Source: Apteryx mantelli
Taxonomy: Eukaryota; Chordata; Aves; Apterygiformes; Apterygidae
Reading direction: 5' to 3'
NCBI RefSeq assembly: GCF_036417845.1
Contig: NC_090014.1
Span: 1 to 64,000, forward strand
DNA: 64,000 nucleotides
The notes beneath the pieces are model-generated. The model saw nothing but the letters and a program-made list of their open reading frames with translations, made no database searches and was not told the origin of the DNA. Positions 45,701-58,753 of the stretch are shown piece by piece; the first letter of the stretch is position 1, and every line of letters starts with the position of its first letter. Both the position numbers and the translations under genes were made by a program.

Positions 45701-48700
45701 GGAGTTCCACAGCATCGAGACGGGCATGGTGACGGAGCGGCGCTTCCTGGCCGTGGTGCCCTCCAACTTCCTGGGCCACCTCAGCGGGCTGCTCTTCAAC
45801 GGGCTGCCCTACCTGGACCTCTGCAAGAACGGCGACATCAGCTCCTGCGAGCTCAACGCCCGCTTCGGCCGCCGCGCCATCGTCGCCGACCCCGTGGCCT
45901 TCCGCGGCCGCGGCTCCTACGTGGCCCTGGCCACGCTGCAGGCCTACGCCTCCATGCACCTCTTCTTCCAGTTCAAGACCACCGCCCCCGACGGCCTCAT
46001 CCTCTTCAACGGCGGCAACGGCAACGACTTCCTCGTCGTGGAGCTCGTCAAGGGGTGAGCGGGGCCGCGGGCGCCTCGGGGACGGGTCTAGGGACCTCGG
46101 GGACCTCAAGGATGCGTCGAGGACCTCAAAGACCTTGGAGATGGGTTGAGGACCACAGGGACCTCGGGGATGGGCTGGGGACCACAGGGACCACAGGGAT
46201 GGGTTGAGGACCACGGGGACCTCGGGGATGGGTTGAGGACCACAAGGACCTTGGGGACGGGCTGGGGACCACGGGGACCTTGGGGACAGGCTGGGGACCT
46301 CAGGGACCACAGGGATGGGTTGGGGACCACGGGGACCTCAGGGATGGGTTGAGGACCACAAGGACCTTGGGGACGGGCTGGGGACCACAGGGACCTCGGG
46401 GATGGGCTGGGGACATCAGGGACCTCAGGGATGGGTTGAGGACCCTGGGGACCTTGGGGATGGCCTGGGGACCACAAGGACCTCGGGGATGGGTTGAGGA
46501 CCTCAAAGACCTTGGAGATGGGTTGAGAACCACAGGGACCTCGGGGACGGGCTGGGGACCTTAGGGACCTCAGGGATGGGTTGAGGACCTTGGGGACGGG
46601 CTGGGGACCACGGGGACCTCAGGGACGGGTTGAGGACCACGGGGACCTCGGGGATGGGTTGAGGACTTTGGGGACCTCGGGGATGGGTTGAGGACCACGG
46701 GGACCTCGGGGATGGGTTGGGGACCTCAGGGATGGGTTGAGGACTTTGGGGACCTCGGGGATGGGTTGGGGACCACGGGGACCTCAGGGATGGGTTGAGG
46801 ACCACGGGGACCTCAGGGATGGGTTGAGGACCTCGGGGACCTCGGGTATGGATTGGGGACCTTGGGGACCTTGGGGATAGGCTGGGGACCATGAGGACCT
46901 CGGGGATGGGTTGGGGACCTTGGGGACCGCGGGGATGGCCTGGGGACCGCGGGGACCTTGGTGATGAGTTGAGGACCTCAGGGACCTCAGGGACAGGCTG
47001 GGGACCATGGGGACCTTGGGGACCTCGGGGACCTTGGGGATGGCCCAGGACCACGGGGACCTCAGGGATGGGCTGGGGACCTCGGGGATGACCTGGGACC
47101 CCAGGGACGTCCTACTCCTCCTGGGGACCTCTGGGATGGCCTGGGACCTCGGGGACGACCTGACCTTAACTGGGACCTTGGGGACATCCTGGGGACCTCT
47201 GGGATGTCCTACCCCCCCCCCCGGGACCTTGGGGACGTCCAGCCCCCCTGGGGGCCTCTTCTCCAGCCTTAGGCCCCGCCCCTTTGCACCAGGCCCCTCC
47301 CCCTGGCACGGACCCCACCCCTTTGCACCAGGCCCCGCCCCTGCAGAGCGGGCCCTGGCCCCTGCTGTGGACCCCGCCCCCCTGGCAGCCTCTGCCCCAC
47401 CCCTGCGCTTTAGGCCCCGCCCTGCCCATTGTTAGCCACGCCCCCAGCAGGAGAGGCCCCGCCCCTTCAGGCTGGGCTTTGCTCCCTGCAGCCCCAGCCC
47501 CGCCCCCCCCAGGCCAAGCCCTGCCCCTGCAGGCTGGCTCCACCCCCTCAGCATAGCCCCACCCCCATCCTAGCCCCACCCCCAGCAGTGGCCCCTCCCC
47601 CCCAGGTATTGACCTAGGCAATGGCCCCTGGGCTAGCCCTGCCCCCATTCCAAGCCCTGCCCCCATTCCAAGCCCCTCCCCTTGACCATTCCCCACCCCC
47701 TTGGCCAGGACCCGCCCCCTTGACCAGGCCCCACCCCCGCAGGTACATCCACTACATGTTCGATTGGGCGATGGGCCCTGGGCTAACCCCAGGCCCCGCC
47801 CCCTGGGACAGGCCCCGCCCCCCACCCCCGCAGGTACATCCACTATGTGTTCGACCTGGGCAATGGGCCCTGGGCTAACCCTAAGCCCCACCCCCATTCC
47901 AAACCCCTCCCCTTGACCAGGCCCCACCCCCTGGGTCAGGCCCCACCCCCTAACAGGCCCCGCCCCTGCAGGTGCATCCACTATGTGTTCAACCTGGGCG
48001 ATGGGCCCTGGGCTAGCCCCGCCCCCTTGGCGAGGCCCCGCCCCCTTGGCGAGGCCCCGCCCCCTTGGCGAGGCCCCGCCCCCGCAGGTACATCCACTAT
48101 GTGTTCGACCTGGGTGACGGGCCCTGGGCTAACCCCAAGCCCCTCCCCCTTGGCCAGGACCCACCCCCTTGGGCAGGCCCCGCCCCCTGGTCCAGGCCCC
48201 CGCCCCCTGACGAGGCCCCCGCCCCCCCGCAGGTACATCCACTACGTGTTCGACCTGGGCGACGGGCCGTCGCTCATGAAGGGCAACTCGGAGCAGCCGC
48301 TGCACGACGGGCGCTGGCACGAGGTGGCCGTGGCCCGCGAGGGCGGCAGCCTGCACGGGCTGCGCGTGGACGGGCGCCCCCGTCACCCCAGCACGGCCAG
48401 GGCGCCCGCAACCTCGACCTCAAGGGTGCGCCCCGCGCCCGGGGGGGGAGCCCCCCATGGCGGGGAACCCACGGGGTGCACGCGTGGCGGGGGGGTGCAT
48501 GCATGGGGGGGAGCCCCACGGGGTGCATGCATGGGGGAGCACCCCTGGGGGAACCCATGGGGCACGCGCGTGCATGGGGGGGGGCATGTGCATGGGGGGG
48601 AGCCCACGGGGTGCATGCATGGGGGGGGAGCCCCACGGGGCACGCACGTGCATGGAGGGGGGCGTGCATGGGGGGGGAGCCCACAGGGTGCATGCATGGG

Positions 48701-51700
48701 GGAGCACCCCTGGGGGGAACCCACGGGGCGCAACGCGTGCATGGGGGGGGCATGTGCATGGGGGGGGAGCCCACGGGGTGCATGCACGGGGGGTGCATGC
48801 ATGGGGCAGGCAAACGGGCATCCCATGATGGGGGAACCCATGGGGGGGAGCCCATGGGGTGCATGCATGGGGGGGGGTGCATGCATGGGGGGCAGGCATG
48901 GGGCAGGCAAACAGAGGTGCCCATGATGGGGGGACCCTGTAGGGTGCATGCATGGGGGGGGGAGCTCCTGGGGTGCATGCATGGGGGGGGGCACCCATAG
49001 GGTGGAGCCTATAGGGTGCATGCATGGGGGGGGGGAGCCCCTAGGGTGCATGCATGGGGGGGGGGGCGGCGTGCATTGGGCAGGCAAACAGGGGCGCCCA
49101 CGATGGGGGAGCCCATGGGGTGCTTGCATGGGGGGGGGGGCACCTATAGGGTGGAGCCTATAGGGTGCATGCATGGGGTATGTATGCGGGGGGCACCCAC
49201 GATGGGGGGAAGCCGTGGGGTGCAGGCTTGGGGGGGGGCACCCAATGTGGGTGCGAGTTTAGAGGGTGCATGCATGGGGGGGGGCACCTATAGGGGGGAG
49301 CCTATAGGGTGCATGCATGGTGGGGGGGGCGTGCACGGGGCAGGCAAACAGGGGTGCAGGCTTGGGGGGGTGCCACGGGGGGGGGCACCGATGTGGGGGG
49401 ACCCATAAAGGGGAACCCATGGGGGGGGCACCTATGGGGGGGCATGCAAGTGGGGAGCACCCATATGGGGGATCCATGGGGGAGGGACCCATAGGGTGGC
49501 ATGCATGGGGGGGGCACCTATGGGGGGAGCACCTGGGGGGGGGGTTTGTGCAGGGGTGGGTGTGCATTGGGGTGCACCCGGGGGGGGGGTCCTGCATGGG
49601 GGGGGGGGGCCCCAATGGGGGGTGCACCCGGGGGGGGGGTTGTGCATTGGGGTGCACCGAGGTGGGGTTGTGCACGGGTGAGTGTTCGTGGGGGGGGGGC
49701 CCACGGGGGTTGTGCATGGGTGGGGGGGGGTGCAGGGGGCCCCCGGGGGGGGTCGTGCAGGGTGGGCGTGCAATGGGGGGGCACCCAGGGGGGTCGTGCA
49801 TGGGGGGGGTCCCAACTGGGGTGCACCCCAGGGGGGTTGTGCATGGGTGGGTGTTCACGGGGGGGGGCACCCAGCAGGGTTGTGCATGGGGGGTCCCCAA
49901 TTGGGGTGCACCCAGAAGGGTTGTGCATGGGTGGGTGCTTATGGGGGGGGCACCCAGGGGGGTCATGCATGGGGGGGTCCCCAATTGGGGTGCACCCAGG
50001 GTGGGTGTGCATGGGTGGGTGATCATGGGGGGGCACCCAGGGGGGTCGTGCATGGAGGGTCCCCAATTGGGGTGCACCCAGGGGGGTCGTGCATGGGTGG
50101 GCGCTCATGGGGGGCACCCAGGAGGGTTGTGCATGGGGGGTCCCCAATTGGGGGTGCACCCAGGAGGGTCGTGCACGGGTGGGTGTTCACGGGGGGGGGC
50201 CCTGGGGGGGGGGGTCTCGCGCGGCGGGCGGCGGGGACGGTGACGGTGACGGCGGCGCCGGGGGTCCCGCAGGGGAGCTCTACATCGGCGGCGCGAGCCG
50301 GGCGCTGCTGGGGCGGCTGCCCAAGCTGGTGGCGTCGCGCGGCGGCTTCCAGGGCTGCTTGGCCTCCGTGGACCTCAACGGGCGCCTGCCCGACCTGCTG
50401 GCGGACGCCCTGCACCGCGTGGGCCACGTCGAGCGCGGCTGCGACGGTGAGCGCGCAGCGGGGGGGGGGCGCGGGGGGGCCTGCAGGGTGCACGGGTGCA
50501 TGGGGTGTGCAAGGTGCACGGGGGCCACGTCGAGCGCGGCTCTGCGACGGTGAGCGGGGGGCACGGGGTGCACGGGGTGCACGGGTGCATGGGGTGTGCA
50601 AGGTGCACGGGGGGCCACGTCGAGCGCGGCTGCGACGGTGAGCGGGGGGGCGCGGGGGTGCACGGGGTGCACGGGTGCATGGGGTGTGCAAGGTGCACGG
50701 GGGCCACGTCGAGCGCGGCTGCGACGGTGAGCGGGGGGGCGCGGGGTGCACGGGGTGCATGGGTGCATGGGGTGTGCAAGGTGCACGGGGGCCACGTCGA
50801 GCGCGGCTGCGACGGTGAGCGCGGGACGCACATGGGGTGTGCGAGGGGGGGCGCGGGGTGCGCAGGACACATGCAGTGCGCAGGGCGCGTGGGGTGTGCA
50901 GGGCTGTGCACGGGGGGGCCCCAGGGCCGTGCAAGGTGCAGGGGGTGTGCAGGGGGCACAGCGCGCGTGGCGCGCGTAGGGGGAGCAGGGCACCGCGCGA
51001 CGCACGGGGCACGCGGGGCAGGTGGGGGGCACGGGGGGCACACGGTGCTTGGGGCGTGCGAGGTGCACGGGCTGTGCAGGGTGCGCACGGGGCTGCACGA
51101 GGGCGCACGGGGGGCACATGGGGGGTGCGCGGGGCTGCACGAGGGCGCACGGCGGGGGAAGCAGGGATGCACAGGGGCAGAGGGGCACGTGGAGGCTCCC
51201 AGAGAGGGGGTGGGGGGGTGCACAGGTGGCACACGAGGGTGCACGGGGGGCGCAGGAGGGTGCACAGGAGCGTGCACAGGTTCGCAGGGGTGCACAAGGG
51301 TGCACAGGAAGGGTCCGAGGGCGCCCGAGGGTGCACAAAGGCACACGCGGGTGCACGAGGGTGCACGAGGGCACACGAGGGTGCGTGACCGCAACGCGGG
51401 GGACGCGGGGACACGGGGGGGGGGGGCGCCCGGGTCACCCCTCCGCGCCGGCGCCCGCAGGCCCCAGCACCACGTGCACCGAGGAGTCGTGCGCCAACCA
51501 GGGCGTCTGCCTGCAGCAGTGGGACGGCTACACGTGCGACTGCACCATGACGGCGTACGGGGGCCCCGTCTGCAACGACCGTGAGTGCCGCCGCGGGTGG
51601 CCCGGGCCCTCGCACGGGGCGCGCGCGTGTGTGTCCCCCTGGCCCTCGCACGGGCGCGCGTGTGTCCCCATGGACCTCGCACGGGCACGCGTGTGTCCCC

Positions 51701-54700
51701 CTGTCCCTCGCACGGGCACGCGTGTGTCCCCATGGCCCTCACATGGGCATGCACATCCCCATGGCCCTTGCACAGACACGTGTGTCCCCATGGCCCTCGC
51801 ACGGACACGTGTGTCCCTTGTGTGGGTGCACATGTCCTTGTGGCCTTTGCACGGACATGTGTGTCCCCGTGTCCCTTGCACAGACACGTGTGTCCCTTGC
51901 ATGGGTGCACGTGTCCCTGTGGCCTTTGCATGGACACGCGTGTCCCCGTGTCCCTTGCACAGGCACGTGTGTCCCTCACGTGGGTGCACGTGTCCCTGTG
52001 GCCCTTGCATGGACACGCGTGTCCCCATGTCCCTCGCACGGACACATGTGCTCCCGTGTCCCTTGCACGGACACGCATGTGTCTCTGTGGCCTTTGCACA
52101 GACATGTGTGTCCCTCACACGGGCACATGTATGTTCCCATGTCCCTCATATAGGTGCGCGTGTCCCCGTGGCCTTTGCACAGATGTGTGTGTCCCCGTGT
52201 CCCTCGTACAGACACATGCGTGTCCCCATGTCCCTTGCATGGGCACGCGTGTCCCTGTGTCCCTTGCATGGACGTACGTGCTCCCGCGTCCCTTGCACAG
52301 ACACGCGTGTGTCCCCGTGGCCCTCGCACGGCCATTGCACACGCGTGTGGCACGAGGGTGTGCGAGGACGTGTAAGGACCCGTGACCCAGCACCCCCCAC
52401 ACACACCCCCCCAGGGGGCCCAGGCGTCCGGGAGCCCCGGCTCCCCCCACACACACCCCCCAAGGGGCCCAGGCGTCCGGGAGCTGCCCCCCCCGGCTCT
52501 GCCCCCCCCGGCCCTTGGGGTGCCGTGGGGCCGGGTGACACCCCGGGGCGACGCCGTGGGGCCGGACGGGGGTCCCGGGGCCGCTGTGGGGCCAGGTGAT
52601 GCTGTGGGGCCACGTGTGGGTCCTGCAGCCGCCGTGGGGCCGGATGTGGGTCCCGGCGGTGCTGTGGGGCTGGATGATGCCTGTGGGGCTGGATGTGGGT
52701 CCGGGGGCTGCCGTGGGGCCGGATGTGGGGCCAGGCAGCGCCGTGGGGCCATGTGTGGGTCCTGGAGCCGCCGCCGTGGGGGCTGGAGGTGGATCCGGAC
52801 GGTGCCGTGGAAGCCACCGTGGGTCCAGCTGTGGGTCCGGCTGGTGCCATGGGGGCCGCCATGGGGCTGGATGTGGGTCCGGGTGATGCCGTGGGTCTGG
52901 CTGTGGGGCTGGACGTGGGTCCAGCTGTGGGTCCCAGCGGTGGATGTGGGGCCAGACGTGGGTCTGGCTGGTGCCATGGGTCCAGCTGTGGGTCTGGCCA
53001 GCGCCATGGGTCCCCCATGGGGCTGGACATAGGTCCAGCTGTGGGTCCCAGAGGTGGATGTGGGGCCAGATGTGGGTCTGGCTGGTGCCGTGGGTCCCGG
53101 ATGTGGGTCTGGCTGGTGCTATGGGGCTGCTGTGGGGCGGATGTGGGGCCGGCCGGCGCCGTGGGGCCGGATGCGGGTCTGGCTGTGGGTCCCGGGGCTG
53201 GATGTGGGGCCAGACGTGGGTCTGGCTGGTGCCGTGGGTCCCCCATGGGGCTGGACATGGGTCCGGCTGTGGCTCCCAGGGGTGGATGTGGGTCTGGCTG
53301 TGGGTCCAGCTGGTGCCGTGGGGCCGCCGTGGGGCCAGATGCAGGTCCGGCCGTGGGTCCCAGGGCTGAATGTGGGACCAGCTGTGGGTCCGGCCAGTGC
53401 CATGTGTCCCCCATGGGGCTGGACCTGGCTCCAGCTGTGGCTCCCAGGGGTGGATGTGGGTCCGGCCGGCACCGTGGGTCCCCCATGGGGCTGGACGTGG
53501 GTCTGACCGTGGGTCCCGGGGCCGGATGTGGGTCCGGCCGTGGGTCGGCGCCGCCGTGGGGCGGGGGTGGGGGGGTGTCTGGCCGTGGGGCCGCCCTCCC
53601 CCTTCCTCCTCCTCCTCCTCCTCCTCCCAGCCCCCCCCCCGCCGCTCCCTCCCCCCGCCTTCCTCCCTCCCTCCCTCCCTCCCTCCTCCTCCTCCCCCTC
53701 CTCCTCCCCCCGCCGTCCCTCGCCTCTGCAGCACACGGCGCCCGCGCCCCACGGCGCCCCACGGCACCCCGGCGCCCCCCGCGCCCCACGGCACCCGCAG
53801 CGCCGCCGCCGCCGCCGGACCCCCGCCCAGGCCAGCCGCCCCGCCGCCCCTCCGTCCCTCCGTCCGTCCGTCCGTCCCGCATCCATCCATCCGTCCGCCC
53901 GTCCGCCGCCATCCTGCATCCCGCGTCCCGCCGGCTCGCATCCCTCCATCCCTCCGTCCTCCATCCTCCATCTCTCCATTCTCTATCCTTCATCCCTCCA
54001 TCCTCCATCCTTCCATTCTCCATCCCTCCATCCTCCACTCATCCATTTCTCCATCCCTCCATCCTCTGCTCGTCTATCCCTCCATCCTTCCATCCGTCAT
54101 CCTTCCATTCGTCCATCCCTCCATCCTCCATCCTTCCATCCCTCCATCCTCCTCTTCTCTGTCCTCTTGTCCATCCTCCGCTCCTCCATCCCGCATCCCT
54201 CCATCCCGCATCTCTCCGTCCTCCATCCCTCGGCGCCTCCGTCCCGCCCTCTTCCCCGTCCTCCATCTCTCCAGCCCCCGGCCCTCCACCTCTCCGCCCT
54301 CCATCCCTCCATCTTCCACCTCCGGAGGAGCCGGAGGATGCTGGAGCCTAGCTGAGCCCCCCCCTCCCTCTTCCCCCCTCCCCGTCCTCCGTCGCCCCTT
54401 TCTCCTCCATCCTCCATCCATCCATCCGTCCGTCCATCCCCACCTCCATCGCTCCGTCCCTCCTTTCTCCTTCCCTTCATCCTCCGTCCTCATCCCTTCG
54501 TTCCCTTCATTCCTGCTTCCTCCATCCCCCCTTTCTCTGTCCCTTTCTCCATCCTCCTTCCATCCCTCCATCCCTCCATCCCTCCATCCCCCGGCCCCGG
54601 CCGCCCCCCGCATGCGCCCGCGCCCTGAGCCCCCCCCGGGGGCAGCCGGGGACCCCCCCGGCCCCGGGTTCGGCGCGGGGAGGGGGGGGGGCGTCTCCCC

Positions 54701-57700
54701 CTTTTCGGGGAGATTCGGGGCGATTCGGGGTCTCGCCTCCGGCGCCGGCTGCCGAGGGGGGGGGTTGGGCTCCCCCCCCCTCCCCGCCCCAGCCCGGTTT
54801 TGGGGGGATTTTTGGGGGCACCCGGGGCTCTCTTGGGGGGGGGGAAGGTCCGGACCCCCCCGGGCTCTTTTGGGGGGATTTAGGGGACCCCCCCGGCCCC
54901 GTTTTAGGGGGATTTTAGCCCCCCCCGGCCCCATTTTGGGGCGATTTGGGGCCCCATTTTGGGAGGATTTTGGTGTCCCTCCCCCCCCAGCCCCATTTTG
55001 GGGGATTTTTGAGCACCGCAGGGCCCCATTTTGGGGGGATTTCGGGGGATTTCGGGGCCTCCTCCAGCCCCATTTTGGGGGGGGATTTCGAGCACCACAG
55101 GCCTCATTTTGGGGGGATTTGGGGGGATTTTGGGCCCCCCTCAGCCCCATTTGGGGGGATTTTTGAGCACCGCGGGCCCCATCTGGGGGATTTGGGGGGA
55201 TTTGTGGCCCCCCCAGACCTATTTTGGGGGTATTTGGGCCCATTTTGGGGGTGATTCGGGCCTCCCCCACCCCCCTTTTTGGTGCCCCCCACCCGGTTTT
55301 GGGTGCCGCCAGCCCCANNNNNNNNNNNNNNNNNNNNNNNNNNNNNNNNNNNNNNNNNNNNNNNNNNNNNNNNNNNNNNNNNNNNNNNNNNNNNNNNNNN
55401 NNNNNNNNNNNNNNNNNNNNNNNNNNNNNNNNNNNNNNNNNNNNNNNNNNNNNNNNNNNNNNNNNNNNNNNNNNNNNNNNNNNNNNNNNNNNNNNNNNNN
55501 NNNNNNNNNNNNNNNNNTCTTTTTGGGGTGCCGCAGCCCCGGTTTTCGGGTGCTCTGAGCTCATTTTGGGCGACGTCCCCCTGACCCCATTCCTGGGCCC
55601 CCCCCCGGCCCCTTTTTTGGGTGCCCTGAGCCGTTTTTGGTGCTCTCAGCCCCTTTTTGGGCCCCCCCCAGCCCGTTTCCGGGCCCCCCCAGCCCAGTTT
55701 TTGGGTGCCCCGAGCCCCTTTTTGCCCCCCCTTGAGCCCGTTTCTGGGCCCCCCCAGCCCATTTTTTGCTCCCCCCAAGCCTCTTTTTTGGCCCCCCCAG
55801 CCCATTTTTGCCCCCCCCAGCCCATTTTTGGACCCCCCAGCCTGTTTTTGGCCCCCCGAGCCTGTTTCTGGGCCCCCCCCAGCCCCTTTTTGGCCCCCCC
55901 CCAGCCCCGTTTCCGGGCTCCCGGAGGCCGTTTTTTCCTCCTTTTTTTTGAGGGGGGGGTCTTTTTTTTCCCCTTTTTTTTTGGGGGGGGGGTCGGGACA
56001 CCCACGCGGCTCCCACCCCGGGGCGCACGGGGGGGGGGGGGCGGGGGCGGCGCTGAGGCGGGGGGGGGGCCCCCCGCTCCCATGGGGGCCCGGGGCCGCT
56101 GAGGGGGGCGCATGGGGGGCCCCGGGGCGCTGGGGCTGGCGCTGCTGGCGCTGGGGGTGCTGGCGGCCCCGGGGCGCCCGGCGCGCGTCTCCTCCAGCCT
56201 CTCCACCACCCACCACGTCCACCACTTCCACAGCCGCCACGGCACCGTGCCCATCGCCATCAACCGCACGCCCTTCCTCACCCGCGGCGCCCACGGTGAG
56301 TCCCCCCCCCCCCCCGGCCTTCGGCCTCCTCTTCCTCGCGGGGAGACCCCCCGGCCCGGCCCGGCCTTCCTCCTCCTCCTCCTCCTCCTCCTCGCGGGGG
56401 ACCCCCAGACCTGGCCTTCCTCCTCCTCTTCCTCGTGGGGACCCCCCCAGACCCGGCCTTCATCCTCCTCTTCCTCATGGGGACCCCCCCAGACCTGGCC
56501 TTCCTCCCCCTGTTCCTCACAGGGACCCCCAGACCTGGCCTTCCTCCTCCTCTTCCTCATGGGGACCCCCCCAGACCTGGCCTTCCTCCTCCTCTTCCTC
56601 ATGGGGACCCCCCCAGACCTGGCCTTCCTCCTCCTCTTCCTCATGGGGACCCCCCCAGACCTGGCCTTCCTCCTCCTCTTCCTCATGGGGACACCCCCAG
56701 ACCTGGCCTTCCTCCTCTCTTCCTCATGGGGACCCCCCCAGACCTGGCCTTCCTCCTCCTCTTCCTCATGGGGACACCCCCAGACCTGGCCTTCCTCCTC
56801 CTCTTCCTCATGGGGACCCCCCCAGACCTGGCCTTCCTCCTCCTCTTCCTTGCGGGGACCCCAGACCTGGCTTCATCCTCCTCTTCTTCCTCGTGGGGAG
56901 ACCCCCAGACCCGGCCTTCCTCCTCCTCCTCCTCTTCCTCGCGGGGACACCCCCAGACCCTGCCATCATCATCATCCTTGCGGGGAGCCCCAGGTCCGGC
57001 CTTCCTCCTCCTCCTCTTCCTCACCGGGACCCCCAGACCCAGCCTTCCTCCTCCTCTTCTTCCTCCTGGGGACACCCCCAGACCTGGCCTTCCTCCTCCT
57101 CTTCCTCACAGGGACCCCCCCCAGACTTGGCCTTCCTCCTCCTCTTCCTCACCAGGACCCCCAGACCTGGCCTTCATCCTCCTCTTCCTCGTGGGGACAC
57201 CCCCAGACCCAGCCTTCCTCCTCCTCTTCCTCGCAGGGACCCCCCCAGACCTGGCCTTCCTCCTCCTCTTCCTTGCGGGGACCCCCAGACCCTGCCATCA
57301 TCATCATCCTCGCAGGGAGACCCAGGTCTGGCCTTCCTCCTCCTCCTCTTCCTTGCGGGGAGCCCCAGACCTGGCCTTCCTCTTCCTCCTCTTCCTCATG
57401 GGGACCCCCAGACCTGGCCTTCATCCTCCTCTTCCTCACCGGGACCCCCAGACCCTGCCATCATCATCATCCTCGGGGGGACCCCCCCCAGACCCAGCCT
57501 TCCTCCTCCTCTTCCTTGTGGGGACCCCCAGACCTGGCCTTCATCCTCATGGGGACACCCAGACCCTGCCATCATCATCATCCTCATGGAGACCCCCAGG
57601 TCCTGCCCTCATCCTCATCGTCCTCACGGGGACCCCCCCAGACCCGGCCTTCCTCCTCCTCCTCCTCCTCTTCCTCGTGGGGACCCCCCCAGACCTGGTC

Positions 57701-58719
57701 TTCCTCTCCTCTTCCTCACAGGGAGCCCCAGAACCAGCCTTCATCCTTATGGGGACCCCTAGGCCCTGCCTTCATCCTCATCATCCTCGCAGGGAACCCT
57801 GGGCCCGGCCTTCCTCCTCCTCTTGCATACGGGGACCCCCAGACCTGGCCTTCATCCTTATAGGAACCCCCAGACCGTGCCTTCATCATCATCTTCCTCA
57901 CAGGGAGCCCCAGATCTGGCCTTCCTCCCCATGGGGACCCCCAAGCACTGCCTTCATCCTCCTCTTCCTCATGGGGAGCCCAAGACCTGGCCTTCAGCCT
58001 CCTCCTCCTCTTCCTCCTCACAGAGACCCCCCCCCCCCCAGGCCCTGCCTTCATCATCATCATCATCCTCACGAGGACACCCACAGACCTGGCCTTCGTC
58101 CTCGCGGGACCCCCAGGCCCTGCCTTCATCCTCCTCATCCTCACAGGGACCCCCAGACCCTGCCTTCATCCTCCTCCTCATGGGGATCCCTGGCCCCCTT
58201 CATCCTCCTCCTCCTCCTCCTCACAGGGACCCCCCCCAGACCCGACCTTCCTCCTCATGGGGACCCCCCAGACCTGGCCTTCATCCTCCTCCTCCTTATG
58301 GGGATCTCCAGACGCTGCCTTTCATCATCCTCCTCCTCGCGGAAACCCCCAGGCCCTGCCTTCATCCTCCTCCTTCTCATGGGGTCCCCCAGACCTGGCC
58401 TTCAGCCTCCTCCTCCTCTTCCTCCTCACAGGGACCCCCCCCAACCCTGTCTTCATCCTTGTGGGGATCCCCAGACCCTGTCTTCATCCTCCTCCTCCTC
58501 ACAGGGACCCCCAAACCTGGCCGCCTTCCTCCTCCTCCTCCTCCTCATGGGCCCCCTCAGGGATCGCAGCCTTCCTCCTCCCTCCTCTTCCTTCCTGACC
58601 CCTCCTCCAGGGAACCCCGAGAGCCCCAGAAGCCCCCGGCCTTCCTCCCTCCTCCTCCTCCTCCTCCTCTCAGAGCCCCTCCCCGGCCCCCCCGCCCTGC
58701 TCTCCCCCATCCGCCCTCT

Positions 58720-58753
<34 letters not shown>

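Noticed and set aside
47743-48130. Treating the YIHYVFDL copies as real alternative exons
   Set aside because: Each diverges after ~36 bases into the same C-rich repeat and lacks the rest of the exon and a convincing donor, so they are annotated as partial duplications.
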